This document shows, piece by piece, positions 8,619-19,129 of a DNA stretch of 64,000 nt. A program made the translations under genes and the position numbers. How positions within the stretch are numbered: position 1 is the first letter of the stretch; each line of letters opens with the position of its first letter. A model generated the notes under the pieces. The model saw only the letters and a list, made by a program, of their open reading frames with translations. It searched no databases and was not told the origin of the DNA. This stretch comes from Yersinia proxima (lineage in GTDB: Bacteria > Pseudomonadota > Gammaproteobacteria > Enterobacterales > Enterobacteriaceae): the NCBI RefSeq assembly GCF_902170785.1, contig NZ_CABHYG010000004.1:372001-436000 (forward strand), given 5' to 3'.

Positions 8619-10010
8619 TCAACTCAACTTAACCACAAAATCCGCCACCCCGCGCCGCGAGACCTTAATCCCCCCCGTTTTAAGCTCTGCCGGTAAACGA
8701 TAGAAAGCCACCGGGCGCTGGAATGCCGCCAATTGTGGCGCTAACCAATCCGCTAATACGGCGTCATTCACCGAATCATCAGCATCAAGCACAGCAACGG
8801 GCCGGTGACCGAATTCAGTATCAGCGACAGGAATAACAAAAGCCTGCTGTACCCCCGGATATTGCAGTAAAACGCGCTCAATATCTTCAGGTTGAATACC
8901 CTCACCACCGCTGAAAAATAGATTATCCAACCGTCCAAGAATACGTAATTCGCCTTGCTGCCATTCACCACGGTCACGGGTATGGAACCAACCATCACTG
9001 TCAGTCAAAGGTCGTAATTGCCCCTGCTGCCAATAACCGGCGGCCAGACACGCGGCTTTCACCCAGACTTCGCCCTCGACTAATTTCACCTGTCGCCCTT
9101 CCAGGGCGACACCAACACCAGGCAAACCATCAGCGCGCTTTGCACACACAGTTGAAGCTGATTCCGTCAGTCCGTAGCCACACCAGCAGCGAATTCCGCG
9201 CGCTTCTGCTTGCTCGGTCAGCGCAGTAGGGATAGTCGCCCCCCCGAGCAACACCTCTTTCAAGCTGAGTGGTTGTGCTGAACTTTCAAGCAAACGCCAA
9301 AGCTGGGTTGGCACCAACGAGGCATGGCTGCAACCTGCCAACGCATCAGATAACGGCACGCCCGTTTGTACAGCAAGAGTCGCTCCAGCACTTAACCAGC
9401 GCCAGACAATACCCTGTCCGGAGACATGAAATAGCGGTAATGATAGCAACCAGCAATCATTAGCGGTGAAATCCATCAGTCGCAATACGCCGTCGGCACT
9501 GGCCAGATGCGCTGCCGATGTATGTACTGCCGCTTTGGGTAATCCTGAAGAGCCAGAGGTCAGTGTCATGGTCGCCAGCCGTTGACTATCCCATGCCGGA
9601 GTATTTTCCGCTGCATGTGCTGGCGTGAAATTCAGTGGGATAAAGCACAATTGCGCAGGCAGTGGTTCGGCCAGATTCAGCATAAAATCAATATCAAGCT
9701 GCGGCAAAAGTTGCGTCAACAGTGATTCTGGCAATTGGGGGTTAAGCGGTAAAACACGCGCGGCGCACTGCAATGCCGCCAGATACGCCAGCAACAATGA
9801 ATAACTGTTTTTACCGCGCAACACCACGCCACAACCGGGGGTGACACCTTGCTGTTGAAAGCCAGCGGCCAGATTATTAATATCGGTGGCTAACTGTTGC
9901 CAACTGATCCGTTGCGCCCCCGAGCGAATTGCCGTCGCCCGAGGTTGCAGATTAGCCCAATGTTGCCATGGAAATAAATCCTTCCAAGGCCAACCAGTTA
10001 GCTGTGCCAT
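8619..10010 (-). CDS. menE: o-Succinylbenzoate--CoA ligase MenE
   Basis: ATP-dependent acyl-CoA ligase of menaquinone synthesis; it activates o-succinylbenzoate with CoA. The 463-residue protein has the AMP-binding core [13 protein letters not shown] (about residue 148-160), the A5-type motif [10 protein letters not shown] and the hinge motif [20 protein letters not shown], and near the C-terminus the lysine-bearing segment [12 protein letters not shown]. It is the last gene of the menD-H-B-C-E transcription unit and overlaps menC by 13 bp. Its stop is 3-4 bp from the edge of the palindromic repeat region. Confidence 0.96.
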   Translation of the reverse strand: MAQLTGWPWKDLFPWQHWANLQPRATAIRSGAQRISWQQLATDINNLAAGFQQQGVTPGCGVVLRGKNSYSLLLAYLAALQCAARVLPLNPQLPESLLTQLLPQLDIDFMLNLAEPLPAQLCFIPLNFTPAHAAENTPAWDSQRLATMTLTSGSSGLPKAAVHTSAAHLASADGVLRLMDFTANDCWLLSLPLFHVSGQGIVWRWLSAGATLAVQTGVPLSDALAGCSHASLVPTQLWRLLESSAQPLSLKEVLLGGATIPTALTEQAEARGIRCWCGYGLTESASTVCAKRADGLPGVGVALEGRQVKLVEGEVWVKAACLAAGYWQQGQLRPLTDSDGWFHTRDRGEWQQGELRILGRLDNLFFSGGEGIQPEDIERVLLQYPGVQQAFVIPVADTEFGHRPVAVLDADDSVNDAVLADWLAPQLAAFQRPVAFYRLPAELKTGGIKVSRRGVADFVVKLS

Positions 10011-10969
10011 AGCACATCCAATTGATCGACAGTCATCACCGGCAGCGTGCTATCCGGCCACTGACGGACACATTGCGCCTGCATCAGACTCAATGTATCC
10101 AACCCCGGCACTGTTGTTGGGGTTAGCCAATCCGCCAGGCGAGCCAACTGAGTTAGACCCAAACTCGACTCAATACTGGAGCTGATCACCGCCACCAATC
10201 CTGCTTGATGCGCTTGCTGCACCAATTGCTGGCAACGCGCGATACTGCCTACCAGCGTCGGTTTGATGACAATGGCTGCGACACCCGGTTCGGCTTCCAC
10301 CTGAAAATCCGCCTCGCGCACACTTTCATCCCAGGCAATAGCAATGCCGGTGTCACGGGCAAATTCACGGGATTCGGCGCGGGTTTTACAAGGCTCTTCC
10401 AGAAACGCAATGCGTGAGCGCAATTCAGGATTAACATATTTGGCAAAACCATCTGCTTTAGCCCGCGTCCAACTGCGATTGGCATCCAGCCGCAGTTTCA
10501 AATCAGGCAACGCCTCCAGCAGCACATTGACAATCATGCCATCGCGCACCGCTTCATATAACCCAACTTTCACCTTGGCAACTTTCTCGCCCGGTAATGC
10601 TTGTAACACGGCGAACAGCTCATCAGGGTCACCGGTACACAGCGGGGCTTTGCGGTAATCCGCCGACAGTGGCAATAATTTCTCAAGCTCCGCCAGCGCG
10701 CAACTGAGGCCAAAAGCCACCGAGGGCAAAGGGCTGAGATCAAACTCCTCGCCATTCACCCAGCGCTGTAACTCAACCATTGCAGCGGCTTGTGCCTCTG
10801 GTAACGTTTCCTGACTGAATTCCGGCAAGGGGGCAATTTCGCCCCAGCCGATCTGCTCGCCTTGCTGCAATTTCACCAACAATCCATCGCGACTTTTTAG
10901 CCGCTGATGCCGCAGTATCACCCCCGCTTCCATCGGGATGCTATAGCGGTAAAGTGTGGCCGCGCGCAT
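9998..10969 (-). CDS. menC: o-Succinylbenzoate synthase MenC
   Basis: Enolase-superfamily dehydratase that converts SHCHC to o-succinylbenzoate in menaquinone synthesis. The 323-residue protein shows the catalytic lysine motif KVAKVKVG, metal ligands in LRLDANRSW (Asp), FLEEPC (Glu) and AWDESV (Asp), and the second lysine in VIKPTLVGS. Its ATG overlaps the menB stop by one base and its 3' end overlaps menE, so translation is probably coupled. Confidence 0.96.
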   Translation of the reverse strand: MRAATLYRYSIPMEAGVILRHQRLKSRDGLLVKLQQGEQIGWGEIAPLPEFSQETLPEAQAAAMVELQRWVNGEEFDLSPLPSVAFGLSCALAELEKLLPLSADYRKAPLCTGDPDELFAVLQALPGEKVAKVKVGLYEAVRDGMIVNVLLEALPDLKLRLDANRSWTRAKADGFAKYVNPELRSRIAFLEEPCKTRAESREFARDTGIAIAWDESVREADFQVEAEPGVAAIVIKPTLVGSIARCQQLVQQAHQAGLVAVISSSIESSLGLTQLARLADWLTPTTVPGLDTLSLMQAQCVRQWPDSTLPVMTVDQLDVLWHS

Positions 10970-11826
10970 TACGGATTACGCTTGAATTTGCTGAAGTCGG
11001 GCTGGCGTTTCTCATTGAATGCGTTACGCCCTTCCTGACCTTCATCTGTCATATAGAACAACATGGTGGCGTTACCGGCCAGTTCTTGCAAGCCCGCCTG
11101 CCCATCGCAGTCGGCATTTAATGCGGCTTTCAGGCAGCGCAGTGCCATTGGGCTGTTTTGCAGCATTTCACGACACCAGCGCACCGTCTCTTTTTCCAGA
11201 TCAGCAAGCGGTACTACCGTGTTCACCAGTCCCATATCTAATGCTTGTTTAGCATCATACTGACGGCATAAGAACCAGATTTCGCGCGCTTTTTTCTGAC
11301 CGACAATGCGAGCCATATATGCCGCCCCCCAACCACCATCAAATGAGCCCACTTTTGGCCCAGTCTGGCCGAAAATAGCATTATCAGCAGCAACGGTGAG
11401 GTCACACATCATATGTAATACATGGCCGCCGCCAATAGAATAACCGGCAACCATTGCTACAACTGGTTTAGGGCAAGTACGAATTTGGCGCTGGAAATCC
11501 AGTACATTCAGATGATGAGTACCGCTGGCATCCTGATAGCCGCCGTAGTCACCACGGACTTTCTGGTCGCCACCGGAGCAGAAGGCTTTTTCACCCTCGC
11601 CGGTCAAAATAATGACGCCGATATTGTCATCATAGCGGGCATCAGCCAGCGCCTGAATCATCTCTTTCACCGTTAATGGGCGGAATGCGTTACGCACTTG
11701 AGGGCGGTTGATGGTTATCTTGGCGATCCCATCACTGGATTTGTGATAACGAATATCTTCAAACCCAGCGGAGCAATCTTGCCATTCAATGGCGGCGTAC
11801 AGTTGTTCTTCGCTCGGATAAAGCAT
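10969..11826 (-). CDS. menB: 1,4-Dihydroxy-2-naphthoyl-CoA synthase MenB
   Basis: Crotonase-fold enzyme that cyclises o-succinylbenzoyl-CoA to dihydroxynaphthoyl-CoA. 285 residues, the same as the Escherichia enzyme. Family features are [11 protein letters not shown] (oxyanion hole region), [36 protein letters not shown] and the C-terminal [17 protein letters not shown]. It follows menH with a 12-bp gap and shares the TAATG junction with menC. Confidence 0.97.
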   Translation of the reverse strand: MLYPSEEQLYAAIEWQDCSAGFEDIRYHKSSDGIAKITINRPQVRNAFRPLTVKEMIQALADARYDDNIGVIILTGEGEKAFCSGGDQKVRGDYGGYQDASGTHHLNVLDFQRQIRTCPKPVVAMVAGYSIGGGHVLHMMCDLTVAADNAIFGQTGPKVGSFDGGWGAAYMARIVGQKKAREIWFLCRQYDAKQALDMGLVNTVVPLADLEKETVRWCREMLQNSPMALRCLKAALNADCDGQAGLQELAGNATMLFYMTDEGQEGRNAFNEKRQPDFSKFKRNP

Positions 11827-11838
11827 AGTAGCGTTCCT

Positions 11839-12645
11839 TTAACGGGAGGGTGGTAAAAATGAAGACTGTGATAAAAATGAAAGCACCTGCGCGGCAAAAG
11901 CACCGGGATTTACCCGATGCGCATTGTGCCCCGCACGGGCTAGTGTCCGTAATGGCAACTTATATTGATGAGCCAATTGCTGGAATTTGTAGTCACGCTC
12001 ACCACACAGATAGGTGTACGGGACACTCAGGCGTTGCAGAGCCGGTAATAGCCAGGGTTGATGCCCAAGTGAGGTGGCTTCGAGCATGTCCGCCACCGCC
12101 GGGCCATGATTATTGGCTCGCAGCGCGACCAATTGTTCCCGTTGCTGCGAATCCAAATCAGCAAATACCTCCTGCTGATACCAGTTAGCCAACACCTGTG
12201 GCAAAGGTTCGTGACGAAAACGCTGTGCCCATTGGCAATCTTGCTCAAAGCGCGCTTTTCGCAGCTCTTCGCTTTCCAGCCCGAGATTGCCCCCTTCGAC
12301 CAGCAGCCCTTGCAAACCAACCTGATGACCATAGCAGGCGTGATACATCGCAATTCTGCCGCCTAAAGAATAGCCCGCCAGCCAATATTCGCGAATACCA
12401 TTAGCCTGCAATGTTTCGGTTATCTGGCGGCTGATATCTTCAAAGCCAGTGGTCGTCAGAGCGACAGAGTTACCGTGTCCCGGCAAGTCGATAAGCAGTG
12501 AGGGATAATCGCCGCATAATTCCGCCACCGGTAGCCAGTCCTGACCACTGCCCAATAAACCATGCAACCAGACCAGCCACGGCCCGGTATGTTGCCGTGC
12601 CGGAGATTGGGGATGTGGATCGAGCTTACGGTATGCCAGCGTCAT
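11839..12645 (-). CDS. menH: 2-Succinyl-6-hydroxy-2,4-cyclohexadiene-1-carboxylate synthase MenH
   Basis: Alpha/beta-hydrolase that eliminates pyruvate from SEPHCHC to give SHCHC in the menaquinone pathway. 268 residues. The oxyanion region [12 protein letters not shown], the nucleophile elbow GYSLGGR and the catalytic histidine in [12 protein letters not shown] are all present. Its ATG overlaps the menD stop by 4 bp (ATGA), so it is coupled to menD. Confidence 0.95.
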   Translation of the reverse strand: MTLAYRKLDPHPQSPARQHTGPWLVWLHGLLGSGQDWLPVAELCGDYPSLLIDLPGHGNSVALTTTGFEDISRQITETLQANGIREYWLAGYSLGGRIAMYHACYGHQVGLQGLLVEGGNLGLESEELRKARFEQDCQWAQRFRHEPLPQVLANWYQQEVFADLDSQQREQLVALRANNHGPAVADMLEATSLGHQPWLLPALQRLSVPYTYLCGERDYKFQQLAHQYKLPLRTLARAGHNAHRVNPGAFAAQVLSFLSQSSFLPPSR

Positions 12646-14315
12646 AATTGGGCCACCTGTTGTACCAGTTGTTGCAGTGTTTCGGCTCCCTGACTCGACG
12701 GCACCTCTATTTCAATCAGTGTAACTCCACCGCGCAGCCAGCATTGATCGACTTGCTGTTTGAGCATCAACCAGCTTTCTGGCCGGGAATAACCTAAACC
12801 AAACATCGCAGCAGCATGTTCAAAACTCACATTCTGTGGCATGCAATAAAAACGCTGACGGTCAGCTTCAGGTGTCGGCAGCAGAGAGAAAATCTGCCCG
12901 CCATTATTGTTCACCACCAGTAGCACCGTAGGAGCGGAACTTTGACGCAATAGCGCCAGAGCATTAAGGTCATAAAGCGCCGATAAATCCCCAACTATCG
13001 CCAGCGTTGGCTTAGCGGTGGCGCGCTGGACACCGGCGGCGGTCGATAACAAACCATCAATCCCGCTGGCTCCACGATTACTGTAAACCGGATACCCCGC
13101 AGGCAACTGCCCCAGCGCATCAATCAAACGGACAATCAAACTGTTGCCGACAAAAAGTTGACCGTTTTCCGGTAACAACTCGGCCAGGCGATGGGCCACT
13201 GCCGCCTCGCTGAATTGTTCGTTCAACGCTTGTTCAACATGCGCATGAGCGTTTTCCGACCATATAATCAGCTCGGAAGCCCAGGGTGTGCGGCGTAGCG
13301 CCGGATGGTGTTCTAACCACTCATTCACCGGAGAGATAATCCGGCGACCACGGTGATTCGCCGGATCAAGACGACCCGCGATGTTATCCACCAGCCAGTA
13401 TTCTTGCGGCTGGCATTGTGCCTGCCACTGCAACAGACGTTTACCGGTTAAGCTACTGCCAAACTGTAAGACAATCTGCGCCTGAGCCAGCACCAGTTGT
13501 GCGCCTGGGTGTGCGAGCCACAGGTCGGCACAAGGTAGCGGTTGGCCGGTTTGCGACAGCACATCGCCAATCAGAGGCCAGCCGAGTAATTCGGCCCATT
13601 GCGCCAGTTGTTCGCCCTCTTCGGCGGTCATGCGCCCGGCAATCACCACGCCACGCTTTTGCCGCCAGAAAAACCAGTCGGCTTGCTCTGTTTGAGGTAA
13701 AGAACGGGATTGGCGCAGCCAGGGATGGCAATCTTGCCACCAGTCACCCAAAGCGGCAGACCAGTCGGCATAGCATTGTTCATCACCACCATACAGCGGT
13801 TCAGCAAATGGGCAGTTAATATGCAAGCCGCCGTGGTGCAATTGCGCCATTGCACTGTCGAGGGTAGAAACCAGCCAACTGGCAGAAATATCCGGTGTGG
13901 GGCGAGGCAAATTAAGGCTGACGGTCGGATGACTGGCAAACATGCCTTGCTGGCGAATCGCCTGATTAGCACCGCAATCAATTAATTCTGGTGGCCGATC
14001 GGCGGTCAAGAAGATTAAGCGCTCACCGGTCAGCCCGGCTTCAATTAAAGCTGGATAAAGATTGGCCGCCGCGGTGCCGGAAGTGACAATCACTGCCACC
14101 GGCTCAGTTGAGGCTTTCGCCAAACCCAATGCCAGATGCCCCAAGCCACGTTCATCAAAATGGGTATGGCAAACCAGCGACGGATTCGCCGCCGCCGCCA
14201 AGGTGAGCGGGGTCGAACGGGAACCCGGTGCGATACAGATATGACGCACACCGTGGCGACTCAACGCCTCCAGTAGTAATGCCGCCCAACGACGGTTAAA
14301 AACGCTTGTCGACAT
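12642..14315 (-). CDS. menD: 2-Succinyl-5-enolpyruvyl-6-hydroxy-3-cyclohexene-1-carboxylate synthase MenD
   Basis: Thiamine-diphosphate enzyme that joins isochorismate and 2-oxoglutarate. 557 residues, close to the family length. The N-terminal ThDP domain shows [13 protein letters not shown] and [15 protein letters not shown] (catalytic Glu region), and the C-terminal ThDP motif runs from [14 protein letters not shown] to [10 protein letters not shown]. Unlike the compact Escherichia arrangement, 211 bp separate it from menF, so it may have its own promoter. Confidence 0.97.
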   Translation of the reverse strand: MSTSVFNRRWAALLLEALSRHGVRHICIAPGSRSTPLTLAAAANPSLVCHTHFDERGLGHLALGLAKASTEPVAVIVTSGTAAANLYPALIEAGLTGERLIFLTADRPPELIDCGANQAIRQQGMFASHPTVSLNLPRPTPDISASWLVSTLDSAMAQLHHGGLHINCPFAEPLYGGDEQCYADWSAALGDWWQDCHPWLRQSRSLPQTEQADWFFWRQKRGVVIAGRMTAEEGEQLAQWAELLGWPLIGDVLSQTGQPLPCADLWLAHPGAQLVLAQAQIVLQFGSSLTGKRLLQWQAQCQPQEYWLVDNIAGRLDPANHRGRRIISPVNEWLEHHPALRRTPWASELIIWSENAHAHVEQALNEQFSEAAVAHRLAELLPENGQLFVGNSLIVRLIDALGQLPAGYPVYSNRGASGIDGLLSTAAGVQRATAKPTLAIVGDLSALYDLNALALLRQSSAPTVLLVVNNNGGQIFSLLPTPEADRQRFYCMPQNVSFEHAAAMFGLGYSRPESWLMLKQQVDQCWLRGGVTLIEIEVPSSQGAETLQQLVQQVAQL

Positions 14316-14525
14316 GGTTCGCCCAAAAGTCAGTTAACAGACACTGCGACCCCGATGATCAGCGTGAGGAACCAAACTATTCGCTGAAAAAGCCCGGAGT
14401 GACTGATTAATGGTTAAATTTTTACCGTTATCTACAACAAAACCGGCGTGCATTGGCTCAGATTGACAGTTTACACCTGCTGCATGGGGGCGACAATCAG
14501 CCCACATAATGAGTGCGGTTAATTA

Positions 14526-15887
14526 TCATACTTCATGATTATTATCTGACTTCAAATTTGCCAGCAAAGTACGTAATCCCGCTGATTTATTATTAATTTC
14601 CTGCCATTCTTGCTCTGCGTCAGAACCAGCGACAATACCGGCACCGGCATACAGATGAATCTGTTTATCCTCTACCCAGGCCGAACGCAATGTCACACTG
14701 AATTCAGTTTGCTTGAGAGAAAGATAACCGGCAGAACCGGCATACCAACCACGAGAAAAAGGCTCGTTTTCTGTAATAAACTGCCGGGCAACATTGCGTG
14801 GTAACCCCGCCACCGCCGCCGTTGGTTGCAGTCGGTGCAAGCAGTCAGCATCATTGGCGCGGTTAAGTTGCGCATGGATACAGCGTCGCAGATGTTGTAC
14901 TTTCCGCAAGCGAATGACTTCAGGCGGCATGACATCCACCGCGACCACCCCGCCTTGTAAACGCTGGCAAATATCATCGACTACCAGCAAATTCTCGCGT
15001 TGATTCTTTTCATCATGCATCAACCAATCAGCCAATTCAGTGGCATGAACGATATCGTCATCATTTGACGCAGTTCCTGCCAGCGCTTCTGTTTCCAGAT
15101 GTTGAAGCTGGCGCAAATACAGGCGCTCAGGGCTGGAACCCAAAAATGCCCGCAAGCCATCAAAGCGCAGCATAAAGTGGAAACAGTGATGATTCACCTG
15201 ACGGCTGGCGGCCATAAAAGCCCCGCACGAGAGAGGCTTATCCAGCATCAAGCGAGTCGCCCGAGCCAGAACCACCTTCTCCATTTTTTGCTGCGCGATG
15301 TTGCCCAATGCCTGTTCAATCAGGTGATGCCACTGCGGGTATTCCGGCATATGGCTGGCAGCTTCAACCACCACATCCAATGCAGGCAAGGGTTTGGCGG
15401 CAACCAGTTGATCAATAAAGGCGATGGCGAGTAAGGCATCTTGCGCGAGGGAGTCGTCGCTGACCAGATTTAGGGTCAAATGGGTATGTTTACCACATCG
15501 TAAAATCTCAATACGCGGTAAAAACAAGAAACTGGTCTGGGTTTGTTGGGGCGAATCGGGAGAGGGTTCGACCATGCTGACTGGCTCAAAAGCATTTAGC
15601 CCCCAAACACGCAACCCCGCAACAGTGCGGTGCTGTTGAATAAATTGGTCTGCCGATAGTACATCGTTGAATTGCCGGGTTTGACCACAGGCTGCAGCCT
15701 CTTCATGACCTTCGCGATGATGCCAGTAGAATTGAGGAAAATGCCTTTGAGCCGCGAGCCACTCAAGCAATTGATTTCCCACTTGTCCCGGTGCAGGCAA
15801 GATAATTTGCCGAATACCGGCCTGGTCAGGGAAATTGGCGCGTAGCTTTTGCCGTAATTCGCCCAACAAACCAGAAAGTTGTTTCAC
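14526..15887 (-). CDS. menF: Menaquinone-specific isochorismate synthase MenF
   Basis: Chorismate-utilising enzyme that makes isochorismate, the entry step of menaquinone synthesis. The start used (GTG 15887, [11 protein letters not shown]) gives 453 residues and has GAGG five bases upstream; GTG 15893 is the alternative and adds two residues. Family motifs are [11 protein letters not shown] (with the base lysine), [33 protein letters not shown] and [12 protein letters not shown], plus the C-terminal [21 protein letters not shown]. It is first in the men series on the minus strand. Confidence 0.96.
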   Translation of the reverse strand: MKQLSGLLGELRQKLRANFPDQAGIRQIILPAPGQVGNQLLEWLAAQRHFPQFYWHHREGHEEAAACGQTRQFNDVLSADQFIQQHRTVAGLRVWGLNAFEPVSMVEPSPDSPQQTQTSFLFLPRIEILRCGKHTHLTLNLVSDDSLAQDALLAIAFIDQLVAAKPLPALDVVVEAASHMPEYPQWHHLIEQALGNIAQQKMEKVVLARATRLMLDKPLSCGAFMAASRQVNHHCFHFMLRFDGLRAFLGSSPERLYLRQLQHLETEALAGTASNDDDIVHATELADWLMHDEKNQRENLLVVDDICQRLQGGVVAVDVMPPEVIRLRKVQHLRRCIHAQLNRANDADCLHRLQPTAAVAGLPRNVARQFITENEPFSRGWYAGSAGYLSLKQTEFSVTLRSAWVEDKQIHLYAGAGIVAGSDAEQEWQEINNKSAGLRTLLANLKSDNNHEV

Positions 15888-15893
15888 GACCAC

Positions 15894-16228
15894 CTCGGCA
15901 AATCAACAGAAAGAGTGGGATTATACGGGGCATGAATAATAAGAAAAGTCAGATTGAAAAGTTATTGTTAGTTATCACACTAATATTTGATATTGATGTT
16001 TTTATATACTCAACAAGGGGTATTTAGCAGGACGAGTTCAACTCTGTTTGTGAAAAGGGGCTGTAACCCGTCGAGGTAATGACAAGGTTGCTGATAGATC
16101 AGTGAGTGAAGGGTTTACCGCACCTTGGGGCACTTCGACGGCTTATGCCGTTACGACCCCAACGGCACGATTCCCCTTCATTTAACTTTATCAGCAATAG
16201 CAGCCCCTTTTGAGGTGGATGTTGTCTC
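15894..16228. other. Intergenic region menF / elaB
   Basis: About 335 bp. The menF-proximal half is AT-rich promoter-like sequence without a site that can be claimed. The other half is a palindromic repeat listed separately (16053-16211). Confidence 0.6.
16053..16211. repeat. Palindromic intergenic repeat of 159 bp
   Basis: Outer arms AAAAGGGGCTG (16053-16063) and CAGCCCCTTTT (16201-16211) are exact inverted repeats; further in, GTTGCTGATA and TATCAGCAAT and then GAAGGG and CCCTTC also match inverted. The centre is its own hairpin, TTGGGG...ACGGC-TTAT-GCCGT...CCCCAA (about 16125-16160). Size and shape are like the small palindromic (YPAL-type) elements reported in yersiniae, but identity to that family was not checked. 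Confidence 0.7.
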
Positions 16229-16537
16229 TCAACGCCGCGCCAGCAACAATCCAATAACCAATCCAACAGTTGCGCCAATTCCTACACTGCACCAGGGTTT
16301 GTCGCGCACATAATCATCGGTGCAACACGCCAACGCTTTTGCCCGTTTGATATAGCACTCACTGCGGCCACTCAAACGGTACTGCACCTCCTTTAACGCT
16401 TTCTCCGCGCGCGCTTTGATTTCTTTATAACTTTCATCCGCCGCATCACCAGAAGCACGCAGTACCTCTTCCAGGGTATCGGTTAACATGGTCAGATCGT
16501 CATCCAGCGAAGTTTGCTGTTCTTTATCTCGGTTCAT
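16229..16537 (-). CDS. elaB: ElaB/YqjD/DUF883 family membrane-anchored ribosome-binding protein
   Basis: A 102-residue protein of the DUF883 family. The N-terminal two thirds is charged and helical (coiled-coil-like, EEVLRASGDAADESYKEIKARAEKALKE), and the C-terminus GIGATVGLVIGLLLARR is a single tail anchor with the family's arginine end. In Escherichia, ElaB and YqjD bind ribosomes at the inner membrane in stationary phase. The ATG at 16537 has GGAG seven bases before it. elaB lies next to menF in Escherichia as well. A pair of adjacent cysteines (ALACCTDD) is unusual for the family. Confidence 0.9.
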   Translation of the reverse strand: MNRDKEQQTSLDDDLTMLTDTLEEVLRASGDAADESYKEIKARAEKALKEVQYRLSGRSECYIKRAKALACCTDDYVRDKPWCSVGIGATVGLVIGLLLARR

Positions 16538-16895
16538 GTGAATTCTCCATGAGTGAAAAAAGTGCATTCCTTAAGGTTAGTCGAAAATAATCAGCACAAG
16601 GGTTATTCACGGCAAGGATAGGGTTTTCCGGATTAATCCGGAGCAGGTGTCGACGGCGTGCTGACGATAGCGAACCCGTTTAGGTGTGGGTTTGTTGAAA
16701 ATACCAACAAATACTTCTCACGCTAATTAATTACATTGAAGAATTTTTAAGAAATTGTTAATTTATCTGAATAATAGTTAATGACCCTGCCCATCTCGCG
16801 GCCATCTAACCTCTAAAAACACTACAAAATATAAGAATAATTTATTTTTAGTCGCGACCACTTCGCGTAATCACCCGATCCAAGAGAAACTCTCG
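16538..16895. other. Intergenic region elaB / gluconate dehydrogenase operon
   Basis: 358 bp with divergent promoters. A perfect 16-bp palindrome TCCGGATTAATCCGGA lies at 16627-16642 and is a plausible regulator site. The rest is AT-rich and shows no gene. Confidence 0.55.
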
Positions 16896-17477
16896 ATGGA
16901 AAAAAACGCACCTGCCACGACCATTTTCAGTGATCAAAATGGAACCGGTTTTACCCGCAGAGAACTGTTAGTGGGCCTGGCCTCTACAATGGTTGCCACT
17001 TCCTTATTGGGCTATCCGTTTTTAACTCAAGCCGAGCAGCAGACCACCGCCGCTAACCCACTGGCTTTTGCCCGGTTCTTTAAATTGTCGCAAACCTTGA
17101 CCGAGCATCAGGATATTGACCAAGGCATGTCAGCGCGTATCTTCACCGCACTGCATAACAGCGACGGCCAATTCCCCTCTAAAATCAGTCGGTTGACGGC
17201 TCTCATGCAAGACGGACAAAGTGCTCAACAACTGCAAGCACTGGCGCAGCAGCACCAGCTACAAAAAACCGTCAGTGCAATTGTTGCTGCCTGGTATACC
17301 GGTACTGTCGGTCATGGGCAGCAAGCGATTTTGATTGCCTATAAAGATGCGCTGATGTACCGCCCCGCCAGTGACGCCTTGGTCGTCCCCACCTATTGCG
17401 GCAATGGCCCGCTGTGGTGGACTGCCACCCCGCCGGATATCAACCTGCCAAAACCTGTCAACGAGAGCCATTCCTGA
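16896..17477 (+). CDS. Gluconate 2-dehydrogenase subunit 3 family protein (Tat-exported small subunit)
   Basis: A 193-residue small (gamma) subunit of the FAD-dependent membrane-bound gluconate/sorbitol dehydrogenase type. A twin-arginine motif TRRELLVG (residues 21-28) followed by a hydrophobic stretch indicates export by Tat, probably carrying the flavoprotein along since that subunit has no signal of its own. The tail CGNGPLWWTATPPDI is typical of this subunit. The stop overlaps the next ATG (TGATGA), and three genes in a row form one operon. Substrate cannot be fixed from sequence; gluconate is favoured by the neighbouring gluconate genes. Confidence 0.88.
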   Translation: MEKNAPATTIFSDQNGTGFTRRELLVGLASTMVATSLLGYPFLTQAEQQTTAANPLAFARFFKLSQTLTEHQDIDQGMSARIFTALHNSDGQFPSKISRLTALMQDGQSAQQLQALAQQHQLQKTVSAIVAAWYTGTVGHGQQAILIAYKDALMYRPASDALVVPTYCGNGPLWWTATPPDINLPKPVNESHS

Positions 17478-19129
17478 TGAAAAAACCTATTTTTAGTGCC
17501 GACGGCAATGCCTCGGCAGATGTCATTATTGTCGGTTCCGGCATTGTCGGCGGCATGATGGCAGACCAACTGGTTGCTCAGGGCTACTCGGTATTGGTAT
17601 TAGAAGCGGGCTTGCGTATCGATCGCGGTCAGGCGGTTGAGAACTGGCGCAATATGCCTTTCGATAATCGAGCCGGTTCTGATTACCAAGGTTTATATCC
17701 ACAATCTGAATTTGCCACCGCCCCACTCTACTTCCCGGAAAATAACTATGTCGAGCTGACCGGCCCCAGTGCCAGCAGTTTTAAACAGGGTTATCTGCGC
17801 ACCGTCGGTGGCACCACCTGGCATTGGGCGGCCTCCTGCTGGCGGCACGTTCCCAACGATTTTCAGATGAAAACACTGTATGGCGTCGGTCGCGATTGGC
17901 CCATCTCTTATGATGAGTTGGAGCCCTATTATTGCCGCGCTGAAGACGAGATTGGCGTCGCCGGGCCGAACGATCCCAAGCTGCAATCCCCGTCAGAGCG
18001 TAGCAAGCCTTATCCAATGGATATGGTGCCTTGGGCGCACGGTGATATCCGTTTTGCCGAAGTGGTGAATCCACACGGTTACCAGTCGGTGCCTATTCCG
18101 CAGGGGCGCAGTACCCGCCCGTGGGAGGGCCGCCCAACCTGCTGTGGTAACAATAATTGCCAACCTATTTGCCCTATCGGCGCTATGTATAACGGCATCC
18201 ATCATATAGAACGTGCGGAAATGAAAGGTGCGGTGGTATTAGCCGAAGCCGTGGTTTACAAAATTGATACCGATGACCAAAACCAGGTTACTGCGGTCCA
18301 TTGGCTGGATAACCAAAAACTGTCTCATCAAGCGACCGGCAAAGTGTTCGCGCTGGCCTGTAACGGTATTGAAACCCCGCGTCTGTTGCTGATGGCTGCT
18401 AATGAGAAAAACCCGAACGGTATTGCCAATTCATCCGATCAGGTTGGCCGCAATATGATGGATCACTCCGGTTTCCACTGTACATTTTTAGCCAAAGAGC
18501 CGCTGTGGTTGGGGCGTGGGCCAGCACAAAGCAGTTGTCTGGTCGGGCCGCGTGACGGCGAATTCCGCAAAGATTACTCAGCAAACAAAATGATCCTCAA
18601 TAATATCAACCGTGTATTACCCGCCACACAACAGGCGCTGGAAATGGGGCTGGTGGGCAAAGCGCTGGATGAAGAGATCCGCCGCCGGGCTGCTTATGGC
18701 GCTGATTTGTCGATAAGCCTTGAACCGCTACCAGATCCAGACAACCGCCTGACATTAAGTAAAACCCGCAAAGATGCTCATGGCTTGCCCTGCCCGGATA
18801 TCCATTACGATGTCGGTGATTATGTGCGCAAAGGTGCCGAAGCCGCACATAAGCAACTGGAGCATATCGGCCAGTTGTTTGAAGCGGATGAATTCAAAAT
18901 CACCACCAGCCTGAATGCCAATAACCACATCATGGGTGGCACCATTATGGGCAGCAACCCGCAAGACTCAGTGGTTGATGGCAATTGCCGCACCTATGAC
19001 CATGCCAACTTATGGCTGCCCGGTGGCGGTGCTATTCCGTCAGCCAGTGTGGTCAACAGCACATTGACCATGGCTGCATTAGGGCTGAAAGCCGCCGATG
19101 ATATGGCGCGTTTACTGGCGGGCAAATGA
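17477..19129 (+). CDS. GMC family FAD-dependent dehydrogenase, gluconate 2-dehydrogenase flavoprotein subunit
   Basis: A 550-residue glucose-methanol-choline (GMC) oxidoreductase. The N-terminal dinucleotide-binding motif is VIIVGSGIVGGMMADQL with the downstream VLEAG; the segment TVGGTTWHWAASCWRHVPNDF, a cysteine-rich stretch TCCGNNNCQPICPIGAMYN, and the C-terminal NNHIMGGTIMG and VVNSTLTMAALGLKAAD are as in the large subunit of gluconate and 2-ketogluconate dehydrogenases. The ATG at 17477 overlaps the stop of the small subunit. Together with its neighbours it would oxidise the sugar acid in the periplasm and pass electrons via the cytochrome to ubiquinone. Confidence 0.9.
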   Translation: MKKPIFSADGNASADVIIVGSGIVGGMMADQLVAQGYSVLVLEAGLRIDRGQAVENWRNMPFDNRAGSDYQGLYPQSEFATAPLYFPENNYVELTGPSASSFKQGYLRTVGGTTWHWAASCWRHVPNDFQMKTLYGVGRDWPISYDELEPYYCRAEDEIGVAGPNDPKLQSPSERSKPYPMDMVPWAHGDIRFAEVVNPHGYQSVPIPQGRSTRPWEGRPTCCGNNNCQPICPIGAMYNGIHHIERAEMKGAVVLAEAVVYKIDTDDQNQVTAVHWLDNQKLSHQATGKVFALACNGIETPRLLLMAANEKNPNGIANSSDQVGRNMMDHSGFHCTFLAKEPLWLGRGPAQSSCLVGPRDGEFRKDYSANKMILNNINRVLPATQQALEMGLVGKALDEEIRRRAAYGADLSISLEPLPDPDNRLTLSKTRKDAHGLPCPDIHYDVGDYVRKGAEAAHKQLEHIGQLFEADEFKITTSLNANNHIMGGTIMGSNPQDSVVDGNCRTYDHANLWLPGGGAIPSASVVNSTLTMAALGLKAADDMARLLAGK

